In this document: one piece after another, positions 44,440 through 57,251 of the stretch
Layout: every line of letters begins with the position of its first letter
Numbering within the stretch: position 1 is the first letter of the stretch
Assembly: GCA_035236585.1 (NCBI GenBank)
Contig: CP141132.1
Span: 63,895,880-63,959,879, forward strand
Origin: Warburgia ugandensis
Taxonomy: Eukaryota; Streptophyta; Magnoliopsida; Canellales; Canellaceae
Reading direction: 5' to 3'
DNA length: 64,000 nucleotides
The notes under the pieces: model-generated
Seen by the model: only the letters and a program-made list of their open reading frames with translations
What the model was told of the DNA's origin: nothing
The model's database searches: none
Position numbers and translations under genes: made by a program

Positions 44440-45260
44440 TTAGGATAGTCTTTAAGAAAATGTCCTACCTCCCCACAACCATAACACTAGAATGGCTATC
44501 TCTAAAAAGGTGGATATTGCTGGGGTTGTCGCTGATATTGCTGTTTGTCAAGTTTATTTCACACTCGCCCAAGAGACCAACCCTTGCATTTGTCGCACCT
44601 CCTCCTCTTTGCATCCCTCCTATGTTGAACCTACTGCTGATGAACTAGAGCTCTTTGTGAATGTATGGCACCAAAAGGTCTTTTGCCCTTACAAGGCTGA
44701 TACGAGCTCCCACTAGTCCAAAGAGAATCCTTCTTGAGCATGGAGGCCATGTCTGTAGCATCCCGTACAGTTGTGGGTCATGAAGGAATCACTCGTGCCA
44801 TTAGCCAAGGTGTCAACCCATCCACAAATATTGCCCTCAGCTGAGGAATCACTCGTGCCCTCAATTAGGAGCAAACCTCCTTAGTCCGGTAAATCGGTTC
44901 AAATATTGTTGAACTGTCATATCTCGCTACTCCAGGGTAGCAAACTCTTTCTTCATTGATTGCAACACATGTGGCGAGAAATGCTGATCATGGAAAGCCT
45001 ACTTAAAGGTCTCCCAGGTGATCGTCTCTATAGAAGATGAATGTGTACACATAAAAGTTTGCCACCAGAAACCTGCCTCACCCTTTAGTGGGTAGGAAGC
45101 TACTCGGACGTGATCCTCTACTGAAACCTTCACAGCGTTGAATATTCTCTCTACCTCAAACAACCATGTCTCTACCTCCTCAATGTCACCTTCTCCATAG
45201 AAAGGTGGTACCATCATCTGGCTTGTTAGAGTTCCATGAAACATCACCCTCAATGGTCTT
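44440..45260 (-). pseudogene. Chromovirus gag with zinc knuckle
   Basis: The capsid-like part at 45,253-44,999 (VPPFYGEGDIEEVETWLFEV, VASYPLKGEAGFWWQ) matches the retrotransposon gag fold. A zinc-knuckle-like YGCGEVGHFLKDYPK lies near 44,450-44,500. It adjoins the primer site and right LTR, as expected for the 5' end. Confidence 0.82.
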
Positions 45261-45650
45261 AAGTGCTGGTGGTGCCTACACCTAGTGGGTTGACTAGATA
45301 GATGAATCTACTGGTGCCACTGGTGGCATCAGCATGGGTGTTGTATTCGCAGTCTACATTGCGACCCTAATCTGCTACTGCATAAGTGGTATCAGTCCTT
45401 ACATCACTCTGTTCATCAAATCAATATCACAATCCCCTTGTTCAGGGGACTCAACAGGAGGGACAAATGGGGTAGCAGGGTTGGACTTTATCCTTCTTCG
45501 AGGAGCCATCTATCACGAGTTCAAGTATCACTAAGCGTAAGTTCGTACCTCTTAGTTCTCCTTCAACTAAGATTTATGGACTGTCATATACATATATGTG
45601 GACCTTTGCAATGATTATGGTGGACCAGACCTGGGCTCTGATACCAACTT

Positions 45651-48600
45651 TATAACACCTTGGGTTTTTATAATGTTTTATAAAAATATATATATAATGA
45701 TAAATAAATATAGTCAGGATCCCTTAGTCAAAAAGTTCTATTTACTGATAATTTAAAAATATTGATTTTAACACACAAACCCCCCCCCCCCCCATGTGTT
45801 ACACCATTTCTAAAAAATTCCAAAACAATTACCAAAATTATTATACATATGTTGCAATAAATTTAATACAAACCCATATTAAATCCAACATTAAAACCAA
45901 TGGTGCATTTATTTTAAACCATAATTATCCAGAAAACATAATAATATGGTTCAAGGTCTATCCATCATAGCATTTCACCATACTAAATAAAATGTCCATA
46001 GTGTATGAATGTCATAATCAGACTCAAGTATAAGTGTATACAGTCCATAAGATAAATCTGAAATGGAGTCTATCTAATCACTCACATCAAACTATTTATC
46101 AGCAAGGTAAAGATGATCCCCACTGCCATCACTATCCCACCACGACCTTACCTTTCCTACTATCACGCTCAATATCTAAGGCATTGCAAAACAAAGCAAT
46201 GCCTCAGCAAGCTATTGCTTATGTAGGTACATAGACATTTAATGTAATAATAAATGTGGCATAAAAGAGTAATCAAATAACATATCCTAATAAAGGTGTA
46301 AGTCATAATATCCATGAAATACAAATGTCATAAATCATATCCACATGGTAGCAAAACATGATGTGCAATAAAACATGGATTTCATGAATTTCAAGCATGA
46401 TATGATAAAATCTCATATGAACACAATGTCAATAAGCAGGCCATCCAAAATAGGTGGGTCCCACGAGTGTCCCATACACTCATACAACAGATCATGAATA
46501 CTCATATCAATACTCTGAGTGTTGTCACACCCAAGAACACCGTCACATCCTAATGCTCATCACGCATACGTACAGAATAAAAGTATGGATCGTCATGCTG
46601 CAGTGGCAACCACACCAGGGTCTCAACCACTGCAGCTCCTCATCGACACCGTAATGGGAGACTCGTAGTCCATCCCCATGGGTAGGCCCGAACCAGTAGT
46701 GTGGACTACCCATGTTACCAACCCCTACTAATGTCATCTATGGGCAGGTGTCTATCATTTCATAAATTCAGAGGTTGGGTGGCTGGCCCTAATCCCTCCT
46801 AGCCTAATGTCCACCGAGTAGAAACACTCATCATAAATCATAAAACACAAAAATCACGGATCTCGTAAAAATCCAGGAGCACTCGTGGCTCACAATCCCA
46901 AGGCACACCCCTCATCCCTGAGGTGGCCTCTCAAGGATTAGCCACCAAGCCTCCATCATCAACTCTATGGAAAATCATCCAATTTTAGTGATGCAATAAA
47001 GATGAGATATTCTACATGCAAAATCCATAAGTAATAATACCATAAAACCCCAATCAAATAAAATAAATTTAATGCATTATCAAATCTCATGTCAATTATA
47101 GCACAAAAACTTGTAAATCACAAGGTACATAAGAAAGAAATCATGCTACCACAATCTGAATCAAGCAAGAGCTATGATATAGTGAGATTTTAGAAAACAT
47201 GTGAAACATTAAATATCATCACCTACCTCAATGAAAGAACAACCAAATTACATCAGGTGTGTACTCCTCTCAAACTACGCGCTCTGATGCACCTATCAGT
47301 ATCACAATACTATTTCGTGTTATTTATTTCATCTCAATGGAATCTATGCGATCCAACCGTTGGATCATTCTTTAAGGCCTCTACTTATGATTAGATTATT
47401 AATTCTAACTTTAATTATCATTAATCAATGTTATGTCATGTTCATCTACTCATTTTAGTGTGTATCCAAAGTTTACACTTTGATCCAACAATTAGATCAC
47501 TCTTAGATCAACAAATTTTAAGATCTAGGTTAGATTAATCATCCAGATCAATTCTAACATGAATACGCCTAAGCCATTCCTTAGATTCATAAATTCATCC
47601 TTTAGATTATCCAATTGTTCAAGTTTTAAGGCCTGATCATCCTCTAATCGGCTAGATCTAAGTAATTAGATACTATTTCATAGGTTTAATCAACTAACTA
47701 TGCTTAGATCAAGGTTTAGATGTTAAAATCATGTCCACATCATCGAGACAATTCCAATGGAATTTTTGGATTGAAGATTGGGCTTCTGTTGCCTCCAGAA
47801 TCTCAAAAAAGACCACTTCAAATCACAAACAACAGTTCAGATAAAAAATCCTAGCCAGAATCCCATTTTACACTGGGTTGCACTAGCAGAGCCATTTACG
47901 CCAATTTAAACAGTGTCCCCAGGACACACTGCCTCCGAGACGCATAGCGGAATGAGCCACGTGCGTCTTAGTCGCTGGAATGCTCTCACGTGCATCCTGG
48001 TTTCCAAGTGTTCCGCCCAATCATGACCGCCTACAGGCTCATCCCTCACGCATGCCTATGCTGTGTGCGCACGAGCACGGCATCCTATGTGCGCCGTCCA
48101 TCTGGGACGATGCTCCCAGACTGTCCGTTCTATTTTGCTCGGATTAGGGTCCTAGATGACTCGATTTTAGGTCTGTTTTCATGCTTTTTAGAGTTTTGGG
48201 TTCCAGTGAAGCCATCAAATAGCTCAAATCTATCATCTAAACTATCCTTAACTGTGTATTCAATTCAGATCCACCATATCTGTTTTTACTATCGATTTTC
48301 AACCTGTGAGATCATATCTAGCCTGGATCTAAGGATAAATCCTGAAAAAAGAAAGGGAAATAGATAAGAGGGGAGATGATGACTTACTCGTTTGGAGCCA
48401 GAGAGGGGGAAAATGAAGCTTTTTCCTGTGGTTGCAAGGTTTGCCTACCGAAACCCTAAGACGATGGCAATAATGGGGAAAACAACAACCGAAAAGAGGA
48501 GAAAAGAGAGGTCTGGGAGAGAGAGATCATGATGGGGGGAAAATGGAAGAGGAAAGAGGAGTTTTAAGCTAGCAATCTGCTTTTCTCAGGATGGTGTGAT

Positions 48601-48682
48601 CACCACCTTCTCCCCTAGTGGCAATGGAGTCGAAGGTGTGTCATTATCAAAATGACCCTCTCTGATTTGGGTCCTTTTTTTT
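45651..48682 (-). repeat. Right LTR (5' LTR) of the chromovirus
   Basis: It starts beside the primer site and aligns with the left LTR. It carries the AGGCATTGC..GCAATGCCT hairpin at 46,179-46,204, a run of about 14 C at 45,780-45,793, and the TGTGTCAT..ATGACCCT form of the shared motif at 48,637-48,660. Confidence 0.87.
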
Positions 48683-49199
48683 CTCAAGCCTGCATACAAG
48701 TAAGCAACTTTGAGCTTATTTGTGCTAATTATTTTCACCTTTTGTTTTGTAAAATCTTCATTCTTAAATCTTTGTTATTGAACTTTATATTCTAAGAGAC
48801 CAAACATCTTGTTCAAAACTTCTTGTATGTGGACTAACTATGTTGTTCTTGATATGCATTCCATGTATTTGTAAATGGCTGAGCTTGTCACAAGTGCTTA
48901 AATCATTGTATGTGTGCCAGCCTAGCTTACTATAAAATATTACAGGTATTTAGTAGAACTTAAGGTAAGTGTTACCTTAAGAAAGTAGAAGTGTGTGCTT
49001 TGGTTGGTTGGCCGAAATACTACTCTAAAATCATGTGTCTAGCTTCTTTTATGCTATAGTTTTTATTTATGAAATTGTTTTTACTGTTGAGCACTTAATA
49101 CAAAAGTTTTTAAAGCTTAATTTGGATCCAATTCCCATCCCTATTGGAACCTCACAAATTCTCTTAAACAACACTTCCCTTGTCAATAAAAAAAGGTAC
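48683..49199. other. Intergenic, no recognised gene
   Basis: AT-rich sequence directly outside the chromovirus. The first bases (CTCAAGCCTGCATACA) could be the displaced end of the TRIM right LTR (CTTGAGATGTTACA in the left LTR), but the match is weak. Confidence 0.35.
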
Positions 49200-49388
49200 A
49201 ACAACTTGATTGTTCAAGATTTTATTTTTTTTTTCTTTGAGTATAAGTGACAGATTACAAAATCACTCGAATATAACCCCAGCCAAAGGGAAGAGCAGCA
49301 ACTCAAATCTGTGACCAAGTGTATGTCAGGAGAGATTGTCAAGTTGTCTACACCACCTGCGCTAGACATTTGTTGGTATAACTCAATA
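49200..49388 (-). mobile_element. tRNA-derived SINE
   Basis: On the minus strand a box A-like TAGCGCAGGTGGTGT (about 49,369-49,355) is followed by a box B-like GGTCACAGATTTGAGTT (about 49,315-49,299), a unique body, and an A-rich tail (complement of 49,229-49,240). ATTTTATT occurs just beyond the tail and again near 49,390-49,397, a possible short target duplication. The order of head, body and A-tail is that of a plant SINE. Confidence 0.65.
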
Positions 49389-49591
49389 TTTTATTCCATT
49401 TATTTTTGAACTTTTTGAGCCGCCATTATTGAAGCTGAGCAATAAAGGGTAGGAGCATCTGATTGAGAAGATTTTTCAGCATGGATTATCCCTTACATCT
49501 ACATGGCCCAGCAGTTGAATGACTTGGATCACGATGGGCACGCTTCTACTTTAACCGCGCAAAAACCTTATATTTTTCGTACTGGGTTCAT

Positions 49592-50545
49592 AGGGAACCT
49601 AGTCTGGAGACGTTGAAAAGGAAACGAGATGATATAAAGAGATGCATCATACTTCAGGTAGGTTATTTTCTGCGTCTATCGGCAAAAGGAATGGAAAAGG
49701 ATGCCTACCAGATGATATTAAAAGAAAGCGAGATGGAAATGACTTTCATTCAGACAAGATACTTAACTAAATGACTTTGAAAACGCTAATTACTGGGCTT
49801 GATCCCGATAAGATAGTTAACTAAATGCCGCTGAAAAAAGGAAATAACCACACTGCAAGTATGCTTTGTAGTACACCAACCCACTAATTCAAATGCCAAA
49901 GCTGGCATGTTCCTTTCAACGAGTGACGGTTGGTGTCATTGAACTTGCCCATTTTGCTATTGATAAAATCAGCTAATCTAATCAGCCAGCAACAGTCTAG
50001 ACCTTGGCCGACGATCCCTGGCTAGCCAGATATACTTATCTATATTCAGTTTTTCAATCTATGACAAGAAAAAAAATTATGGGAACACCTACTTGATCAT
50101 AAAAGGAGACGCAATATATTTCAGGTAGGTTCTTTTCGGCGTCCATCAGCAAAAGGAATTGAAAAGGATCTCTACCGGATGATATTAAAAGGATGGGAGA
50201 TGGAAAAGACTCACCAGTCAGACAAGATACAAGTAAATAACATTAAAAACCCTAGTTACTGCTTCGTTCCGATAAGATAGTTATCTAAATGCCGCTGAAA
50301 AAAGAAAATAACCGCACTTTTAGTGTGCTTTGTAGTTACACCAACCCACTAGTTCAAATGCCAAAGTTAGCATGGTTTTTAACAAGTGACGGTTGTTGTC
50401 ATCAAACTTGCCCATTTCGCCATTGATAAAATTAGCTGATCTAATCAGCCGGCAACAGTCTAATCCATTGCCACCGGTCCATGCCTAGCCAGATATACTT
50501 GACTATATTCAGTTTGCTAGACGACTACATGAAAAAACGTTCTGC
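49592..50545. repeat. Tandem duplication, about 466-bp unit
   Basis: Unit one (about 49,626-50,091) and unit two (about 50,092-50,541) share words such as TTCAGGTAGGTT, GATAAGATAGTTA, AAATGCCGCTGAAAAAAG, CAACCCACTA.TTCAAATGCC and CTAGCCAGATATACTT at a fixed offset of 466. They are clearly diverged (very roughly 15 percent by eye). No frame or element signature explains the unit. Confidence 0.85.
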
Positions 50546-51002
50546 TAACACCCCACTTGAGCTCTTATGCAAGTGGGATGCCCAAAAGGAAAATTGAGAC
50601 TACTTGTTTAGTGGCTTAAGTGATTCAGAAATGCTATCTAGACTGAGGTCTAGATTGACACCGACACCCCACCTAGCTAAGCTCTACCTTTGAATTATAG
50701 GCCACCAACTATCAATCATTCAGAGTGGGCAAAATCAGACGAAGGGGTCTTCCAACCAAAAGTGGGTCCTTGTAACCTGTGAGCCAACTCTTCGTACACA
50801 ACCGCAGAATGCGACAATTCCGCCTTTGAATCCTTTTGGTATCATAGAAAACGGCCCGAATGTACTTTGGCTATTTCTTTAGTTTCTTGTTACCATTATT
50901 AGTCTTTTAGTGCCTGAAATTAGTTCATCAAATTATGCTCCCTCACTTTGAATTGAATGACAGAAATTCTCACAAAGGTTTGACTTTAGCCACAAGCACC
51001 CT
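50546..51002. other. Intergenic, nothing recognised
   Basis: No supportable frame. It is less AT-rich than most of the window and might be native flanking DNA. Confidence 0.4.
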
Positions 51003-51653
51003 ACTAATAGAACTATATCTTTGCTTTTATTCAACCATTCAAAGAGTAATACAACATCCCCCTAATGTAAAGATAATTTTGGCATTAGCTTCCTGATTGA
51101 AGGCTGTAACTTAAGAATTACTTCCTAATCATTGTCTAACAGCATAATCTCAAGTCAATCTAAACTTTCTTTATTGCCTAAAGTAAATATGAATATACGA
51201 TATCTTCTACAATGAACAGATCTTTATTGCATTTCAACAGATAAAAATCCTGGCAATGGAATCATATCCTTGGGCTTTGATCACAAAATCAAATAACGAT
51301 GGAAGCAATTCAAGGTGGCCCGTGAGAATATTCAGATGATCAATGGTAGCTAGAGGCTTAATCTATTAGAAGATGTCAAATTGGAGGCTTTTTGAACAAC
51401 TTTCATGAGATCAACCTCCTAATGAGGAATAGTTGCTTTGTTGTGAGGGCAAATATTTAATGGGAAACCAATTTCTTTGTCTAAGCCATAGAATCAGATG
51501 GTGTAGCTCCCTCGCTTGTCAGCCCAATGCCTCCATGTCAACAATGAGTTAAAGAAATTGGGGGGCTTGGGCATTTTGGGTATTGGAAGAGCATTAACCG
51601 TTGGACAGAACAACATGGGCATGATCATTGGTCGAGGAAGAAATCAGTAGTGG

Positions 51654-54258
51654 TGTCACGACCCGGGTTTTTATATGATGCAATTTTGATAAAAAGGCGA
51701 GATCTCTTGTTTTATAAGTATGAGATGCATGAAAATCTTTTATTTTTGGAAAACAATCTTTCATAAAAAACCCCGAGTGTCAAGACACATTCTCAATTTA
51801 TTTAGCTATGGCAAAGTTTAAATCAATATTATTCCCAAGAAAGTGTTAGTCACAGCCCCAGCTATTAGAGAGTAACTACAATCAAGTAACATTGAAAGAT
51901 AAGATAAGGGTTTACTTACTTGTACTTAGTCTGTGTCTCCTAGTACAAACGTTCCTTACCCTTAAGTATTTACTTTGTATCTGAAAAATGTTGAGGATTG
52001 GGTGAGTATATACTATACTTAGTAGGAGCCTATCACTACTAGTTTTATAATGCATGAGATGTTTTAAAATCATATGCTCATTCAAAACATGTACATGTCT
52101 AAATACTCAAGCTCAATATCAGTATAAGAATCCTTTATCAAACTGAAATACTAATTACTTAAAGGATCACATAATCCAAAATTGAAAGTATCATATACAT
52201 ATATATGATAACATCATGATATGCAATAGATGCTTCATGGAGTCCAACTCATGGATCTCTAGTATGGTATAGTCGACCAACCTCATATCATGCTATATGA
52301 AATGCACATAAACCATCAAACCATAGGGTCCACTATGCCCACGACCTCCTCGTCGTGTGGTCCCTGAGTACCTGAGGACACTCGGTCATAGCCTCCACGG
52401 GGCCTATGACACGTTGACCCAGTGTTGTGACGCTAGTGGTAGCCCCCTGTACCACATGCAGTCGACGTAGGGACTTGCCTCTTTTTTGGCGTGGTACCCA
52501 TCCACCTAATAGTGGTAGAGGCCGGGTGGCCAACCCAAACCCCTCGGCATAGCACCCACGGGCTTACTTGTCCAAATCACATAAGATTAAATAAGCCAAA
52601 ACCTCTTTTTAAAACTTGTCCTCTTTCGGTCCCTCACAGCTGCCTGGCCCTCGGCACTCCAACGTCTTTTGGCAACCCTCAAGGACATGCAATCTTTGCA
52701 AGTACTTAAATCATGCAATGTATGCACTTGTTTGCAAAACATATATGTGCATAATGTATATGCAATCATTTCAAAACATGGTTATGTACAAAGCATTTAT
52801 CATGCATGCTGAATTAAGTCATGCAAATCAAGTCATATATATTTAAAACATATGTTCTCAAAACAATAATAGTTCTTTTAAAAGAATCTAATAGTGATAG
52901 AGCACCTACCTGGCTAGGTTGCGCTAACCCTTTTGTCCTCAGACTCTCCTAATCATGGTTTGGGAAATCAAGGTTAGTTTGACCTATCTTTTATGGGTTT
53001 TAGAGTAATTGGTCTTATTACTTAGGCATTAGGGGTCCATCCCTATGTCTATGGGTGTCCTAAGGTCCTAATTGGGCCTTGCTATCCTCAGTTTTCCAAA
53101 GTTCTAGTGGTCTTGCGCCACCATCCTATTCTAAGGGTCATGCTACCTTTGATTGGGCTTTGATCATAGATTTTATAGTTTGACTGTGTCCGCATCGTCG
53201 ACACGGTCACAACGCCTTTTGCGGCGCCTCAATCGGAGCTCTAGATCTCAAGTTATAAGTGTTTTAGTGTCGTATGTGCATAGAGTCTTAAGAATGAAAA
53301 AAATGGGATGCTAGGGGGCTGCACGACTGCGTCGTGCGCCCTGGCTTCCTTAAGGAACGAAAAGAAACCCGCAACGCTAGCGCACTGCGCGTTTGCGGCT
53401 TGCTCCTCAGCGGGCGCATCTGCAGACGCACCGAGTTTTCCCGCCGCTCCTCTCTTTTGCAAGCACGTCCCTGGACGCGCCTGTTTGGTTTTTCAAACGG
53501 AAGTCGACGTGGGACGTTCTGACTGAAATGTCCCGCTCGTTGGGGAACCAGGGTGTCCTCCCTGGTTCGACCCCTGTCGAACCAGTGCGACCCAAGGGAC
53601 ATCCCTGGGTCCTTGGTGGCTCTCCTGGGCTCCGTTTTGCATGGTTTTTCATGCAAAAACCTAAGGAAATCATTCCTGGAACTATGGTGGAGATGGGTTT
53701 TGAGTGATCTCGGACGTACCTGGCTCGTTACTGGGTTTTTCTCCTTGTTTTCCCCTCTAGGTCACTGCTCCATGACTGGTTTTTCTTCAACGTTTTGGGT
53801 TGTCATTAGAGGCGCCCAAGAGCTCTATTTATAGAGCTAAGAGAGGGTTCTAGATGGGGCTCTCACTGCCTTTGAATGGCGGTGGAGAAACCTCCAGAAT
53901 GATGGTGATTTCTCCTCCAATCACTGCCATTCTAGAACCCTCTAGAGGTTGAAGATGAAGGGGTGCCCGTATCAAAACGAGCCCCTGTGTTTTGCATGTT
54001 AAACCTTTTTGTAAAATTTATAGTTTTGCCCCTGAACTTCAAAGGGCCATATCTTGATCATTTTAACTCCGTTTTGGGTGATTTTGGTCTCGTTGGATTC
54101 CTTTTTCTGAGATGCATCTAATGGAACCATTTTTAGGACCAAATTTCTGAGTTCAGTCAAAGTGAATAGTGAAATGACTAAAATGCCCTTTTCTTTAAAA
54201 ACTGAACTTTTCATTGCTAAACTTGGAATTTCAATATTACAAAATTGGAGTCATTACA
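51654..54258 (-). repeat. Solo LTR of a gypsy-type element, 2,605 bp
   Basis: It begins TGTCACGACCCGGG and ends ATTACA. AGTGG stands on both sides (51,649-51,653 and 54,259-54,263), a perfect 5-bp target duplication. The start resembles the LTR at 13,167 (TGTGATGACCCGAG), and the end carries the GGGGTGCCCG..CGAGCCCC form of the shared motif at 53,960-53,985. There is no internal region, so it is the product of LTR-LTR recombination. Orientation is inferred from the relatives. Overlapping open frames at 53.2-53.8 kb come from a GC-rich patch. Confidence 0.88.
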
Positions 54259-55182
54259 AGTGGTAGAGGCAGACTGCCTGAGATTGGCGATGAGTTAGGT
54301 AGACTACACAAGATCACCAACGAAAGGAAGAGAAGAAGCACGAAGTAAGAGATAAATTAGATACAAAATTGACAATCATAGATGTGATCATTAAGATTAA
54401 TATTTGCAATCATGGGTGCAATTTGCAAGATCAAAGATCGGTGACCGTGGATGCAATATGCAAGATCGGATATTGGAAATTGTGAATATAGATACGATTG
54501 ACAAGATCAAAGATGTCCTTCATGATGGCTCCCTTGCTTACTAATATTACCTGTGGGGATGATGGCGATTTATTATAAGTAAAGTCAACATGCCATGTGA
54601 ATTCGAACCAGAGGAGGAACGTATCCATAAGGACGAGTAACGCTCTATGGCCAACTAATGCAACTGATCGGCTGGAATGGTCTAATCGACCTATAAGTTG
54701 GCCTTCAATAAATGCTCCCCATAATCCAGCCTTTGGTTGGCAACTATGATCAGCCACTTCAATGCCACTGATGAATCGTCATCGTCAAAATCAAAGATAA
54801 TTCCCAGAACCATCACGACATGAGGAAGTCGACTGATGGTCTGGGTGGGATTGTGGAATTCAGAATGAAAAGGGTTGGCCTAATAGAAGATTCTTCAATT
54901 GTAAAATGGAAAGCAAACAAAAACATGAATGATAAAACAACAAATCTGGGCTTGCTAGCTTTGGAGAAAGGACACTAAGATGCATAACAGAGCAAGGAGA
55001 CATAAATGTGATTGTTTTTTTTAACTAAACTCAGTGCCTTCTATTGTGAAGCCTCGTCTCCTCTGTTACCCCCTCACAATCTGCAGGTAAACCATGTGTG
55101 ATATAAAATACGATTCAAACCATGCATCTCGCAATCAATGCAAAATTAACTTAGCAACTGTAGGTTCCATACAGATCGATGT

Positions 55183-55202
55183 AACCCTAACCCTAACCCT
55201 AA
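55183..55202. repeat. Short telomere-like CCCTAA repeat
   Basis: AACCCTAACCCTAACCCTAA gives just over three hexamers. Plant telomeres are usually CCCTAAA heptamers, so this is either a chance run or an interstitial motif. Confidence 0.6.
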
Positions 55203-55580
55203 CGGATTCCTTCAAATATAATGCATGGGACCTAAAAGTAAGTAACAAAACTAAAGTTGATATCCAAAACCTCATCAGCATGAAAGAACAGGACTAGAGA
55301 TCGATCGGTGAAAGTAAAACCCAAACTGAGGAGGATTGGGAGATGAAGAGATGCAAGGAAGAGGCAAAGGATAAGAGTGGAGAGAACCCTGCACATTTTG
55401 GCGGTGGGTGTCAAGGAAGTCGTCCACGAGGATGAGAGGAAAAGGAGGGATCACGCAACAAATCTGATCAAAGCCTACAGACTTGATCAGGGATGACAGT
55501 TCTTCACCGCGTGGCTTTAATACCATGATAGAACTACATCCTTGCTTCTATTCAAATGTTCAAAGAATAATACAAATATG

Positions 55581-56350
55581 TATATATAGAAGTTACGTAT
55601 TGATTAGCACAAAAATTATAGATTGTGATTACAACAAAAAAATATTGGATTTGTAATCCCATGATTACAACCCATTTCCAATACCTATATCTGCCATGAA
55701 AGGATTTGGATGACTCCTATTCCAAAGTTCAAACAGTGTGTGGGTTCGATAATTGTAGCATCTTTATTTTTATCACAAGAAATGGACACTACAAACTTTG
55801 CACAAACAATGGTCTAAATTCAATTATCAAAAAATGCTAACATTATATAATCGTAGTGGTATTTTATAATATTCATCGAAAGCTAGACCAATGAGATGAA
55901 CAGATCATGTCATGCAAATGTGAGCCCCTTTCATGGTAAATGTAGAGTGCTTTTAGCTAAGGTCCAATCACGTCCTTCTACCTCGCATTCCTTTCTTTAT
56001 TTTTTCTACAAAATGGTTAAATGGGATCTATTTGAATGAAGAGGACAAGAAGCTTCATTGTTTTTCTATAGAAGTTAGAAGTACACTGGATATGAATAAA
56101 GAGGATGGAAAGCACATGTACATGAAAGTGACAAATTTGGTCTATGCAAAATGAAGCAAGAACCATGTCCATTAGCAATATTTATTATTAGATAGCTTTC
56201 TTTTAGATAAACAAACAATGTGCCACATCCTATAGGAGAAGATTGTAACCCAACAACCTTGCAATCCCCTTCAAGTGACCTTTTTCTTTGCTCTTTCACT
56301 AGAAAGAACTAATTTGCAACAAGTTTATATGAAATTCTTTTAACCCAATT
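55581..56350. other. Intergenic, nothing recognised
   Basis: No supportable gene. Part of it may be the remaining LTR of the copia-like fossil. Confidence 0.4.
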
Positions 56351-56359
56351 TCAAAAAAA

Positions 56360-57251
56360 AAAAAAACTACAATTAATTCCTAAAGATTCCCAGTGGGAGT
56401 GGTTGTTTTAAGGCGTGCAATATACATACAGTTGGGCTATAAACTGTAACTGGATGAATTTGAGATATTTGTATTTTCTTTTCAATTGTGATTTAAAAAA
56501 GGAGAAATTTCTCTAGTTATTTTTATTTTTGAAAAATAAATGATTTATTAGGTTATGTGCATCACATGCATTAAATGTTTTATGTCCAAAAAATAGAGAA
56601 AACTTTGCTAGATTTTTTATAGAAATGAAACTATCATTTCACCATGAAATCCATTATTATGAAGAGAATGACACTTGGGGTTTTTGAAAAGTTTTTTAGA
56701 GAACAATATTTCTATTATTTGTTTTTAAAATATAATTTTCAAATCAAGGATCCCAATATTTCAAAAAGAATTGCGAAAATATTGTTTAAAAACCTACCAT
56801 CACAATTGTTTACAATGTCTCATATTAGAAGAATTCAACTTAAAATAAGAGCAGTTCGACTTAGAAGAAACCTTAGACAAGAACAACAGTAACACAATAT
56901 AGTGCTAATAATGTAAGTATATGATTTCATTTTTCTAGACATATATGTATATGTATTTATATAGTTGGATTGTAAGCTAGGATATATGCATGTTCTTTTC
57001 ATTTTCTATTGGAAAAGGAGACAAAGTCTTGAATTGTTTAGGCTTTTAAAAAGCAAATGGTATATTTGGTTATTCACATCGCATGTGTCAAATAAGCAAT
57101 GTCCAAAAAATAGAGAAAACTTTACAAAATTTTTGGTACAAATGAGTGGCTAATTTCACCATTGAGTCCTTGTTCTTTCGCTATTTGTTTTGGAAAGAAA
57201 TTTTTAAATAGAGGCCTTAAATTTCAAAAGGAATTGTGAAAATATTGTTTA
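56360..57251. repeat. Old direct duplication, about 0.5 kb per arm
   Basis: Arm A (about 56,360-56,890) and arm B (about 56,930-57,251, continued at 59,506) share ATGTCCAAAAAATAGAGAAA, TTTCACCAT, TTTCAAAA.GAATTG.GAAAA and TATTGTTTA in the same order. Short frames on the plus strand in both arms (for example PSQLFTMSHIRRIQLKIRAV) have no recognised relatives. Arm B was interrupted by the insertion at 57,252. Confidence 0.75.

Larger units (their letters stand above)
51003..55580 (-). mobile_element. Possible copia-like fossil around a solo LTR
   Basis: A stretch of about 50 bp (ATAGAACTA.ATC.TTGCTT, ATTCAAAGA.TAATACAA) occurs at 51,003-51,055 and 55,531-55,580. Directly left of the second copy, the complement of 55,518-55,530 reads like a primer site (TGGTATTAAAGCC), and right of the first copy CCCCCTAAT reads as a purine tract on the minus strand. 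That is the arrangement of a minus-strand LTR element, and the ATAGAAC..ATCA edge is common in Ty1/copia. No pol domain was recognised and the LTR length is unclear, so the call is tentative. Confidence 0.4.

Noticed and set aside
53288-53834. Cluster of 60-120 codon frames on both strands
   Set aside because: They overlap each other in a GC-rich patch of a solo LTR, and none has a domain or preferred codon pattern.
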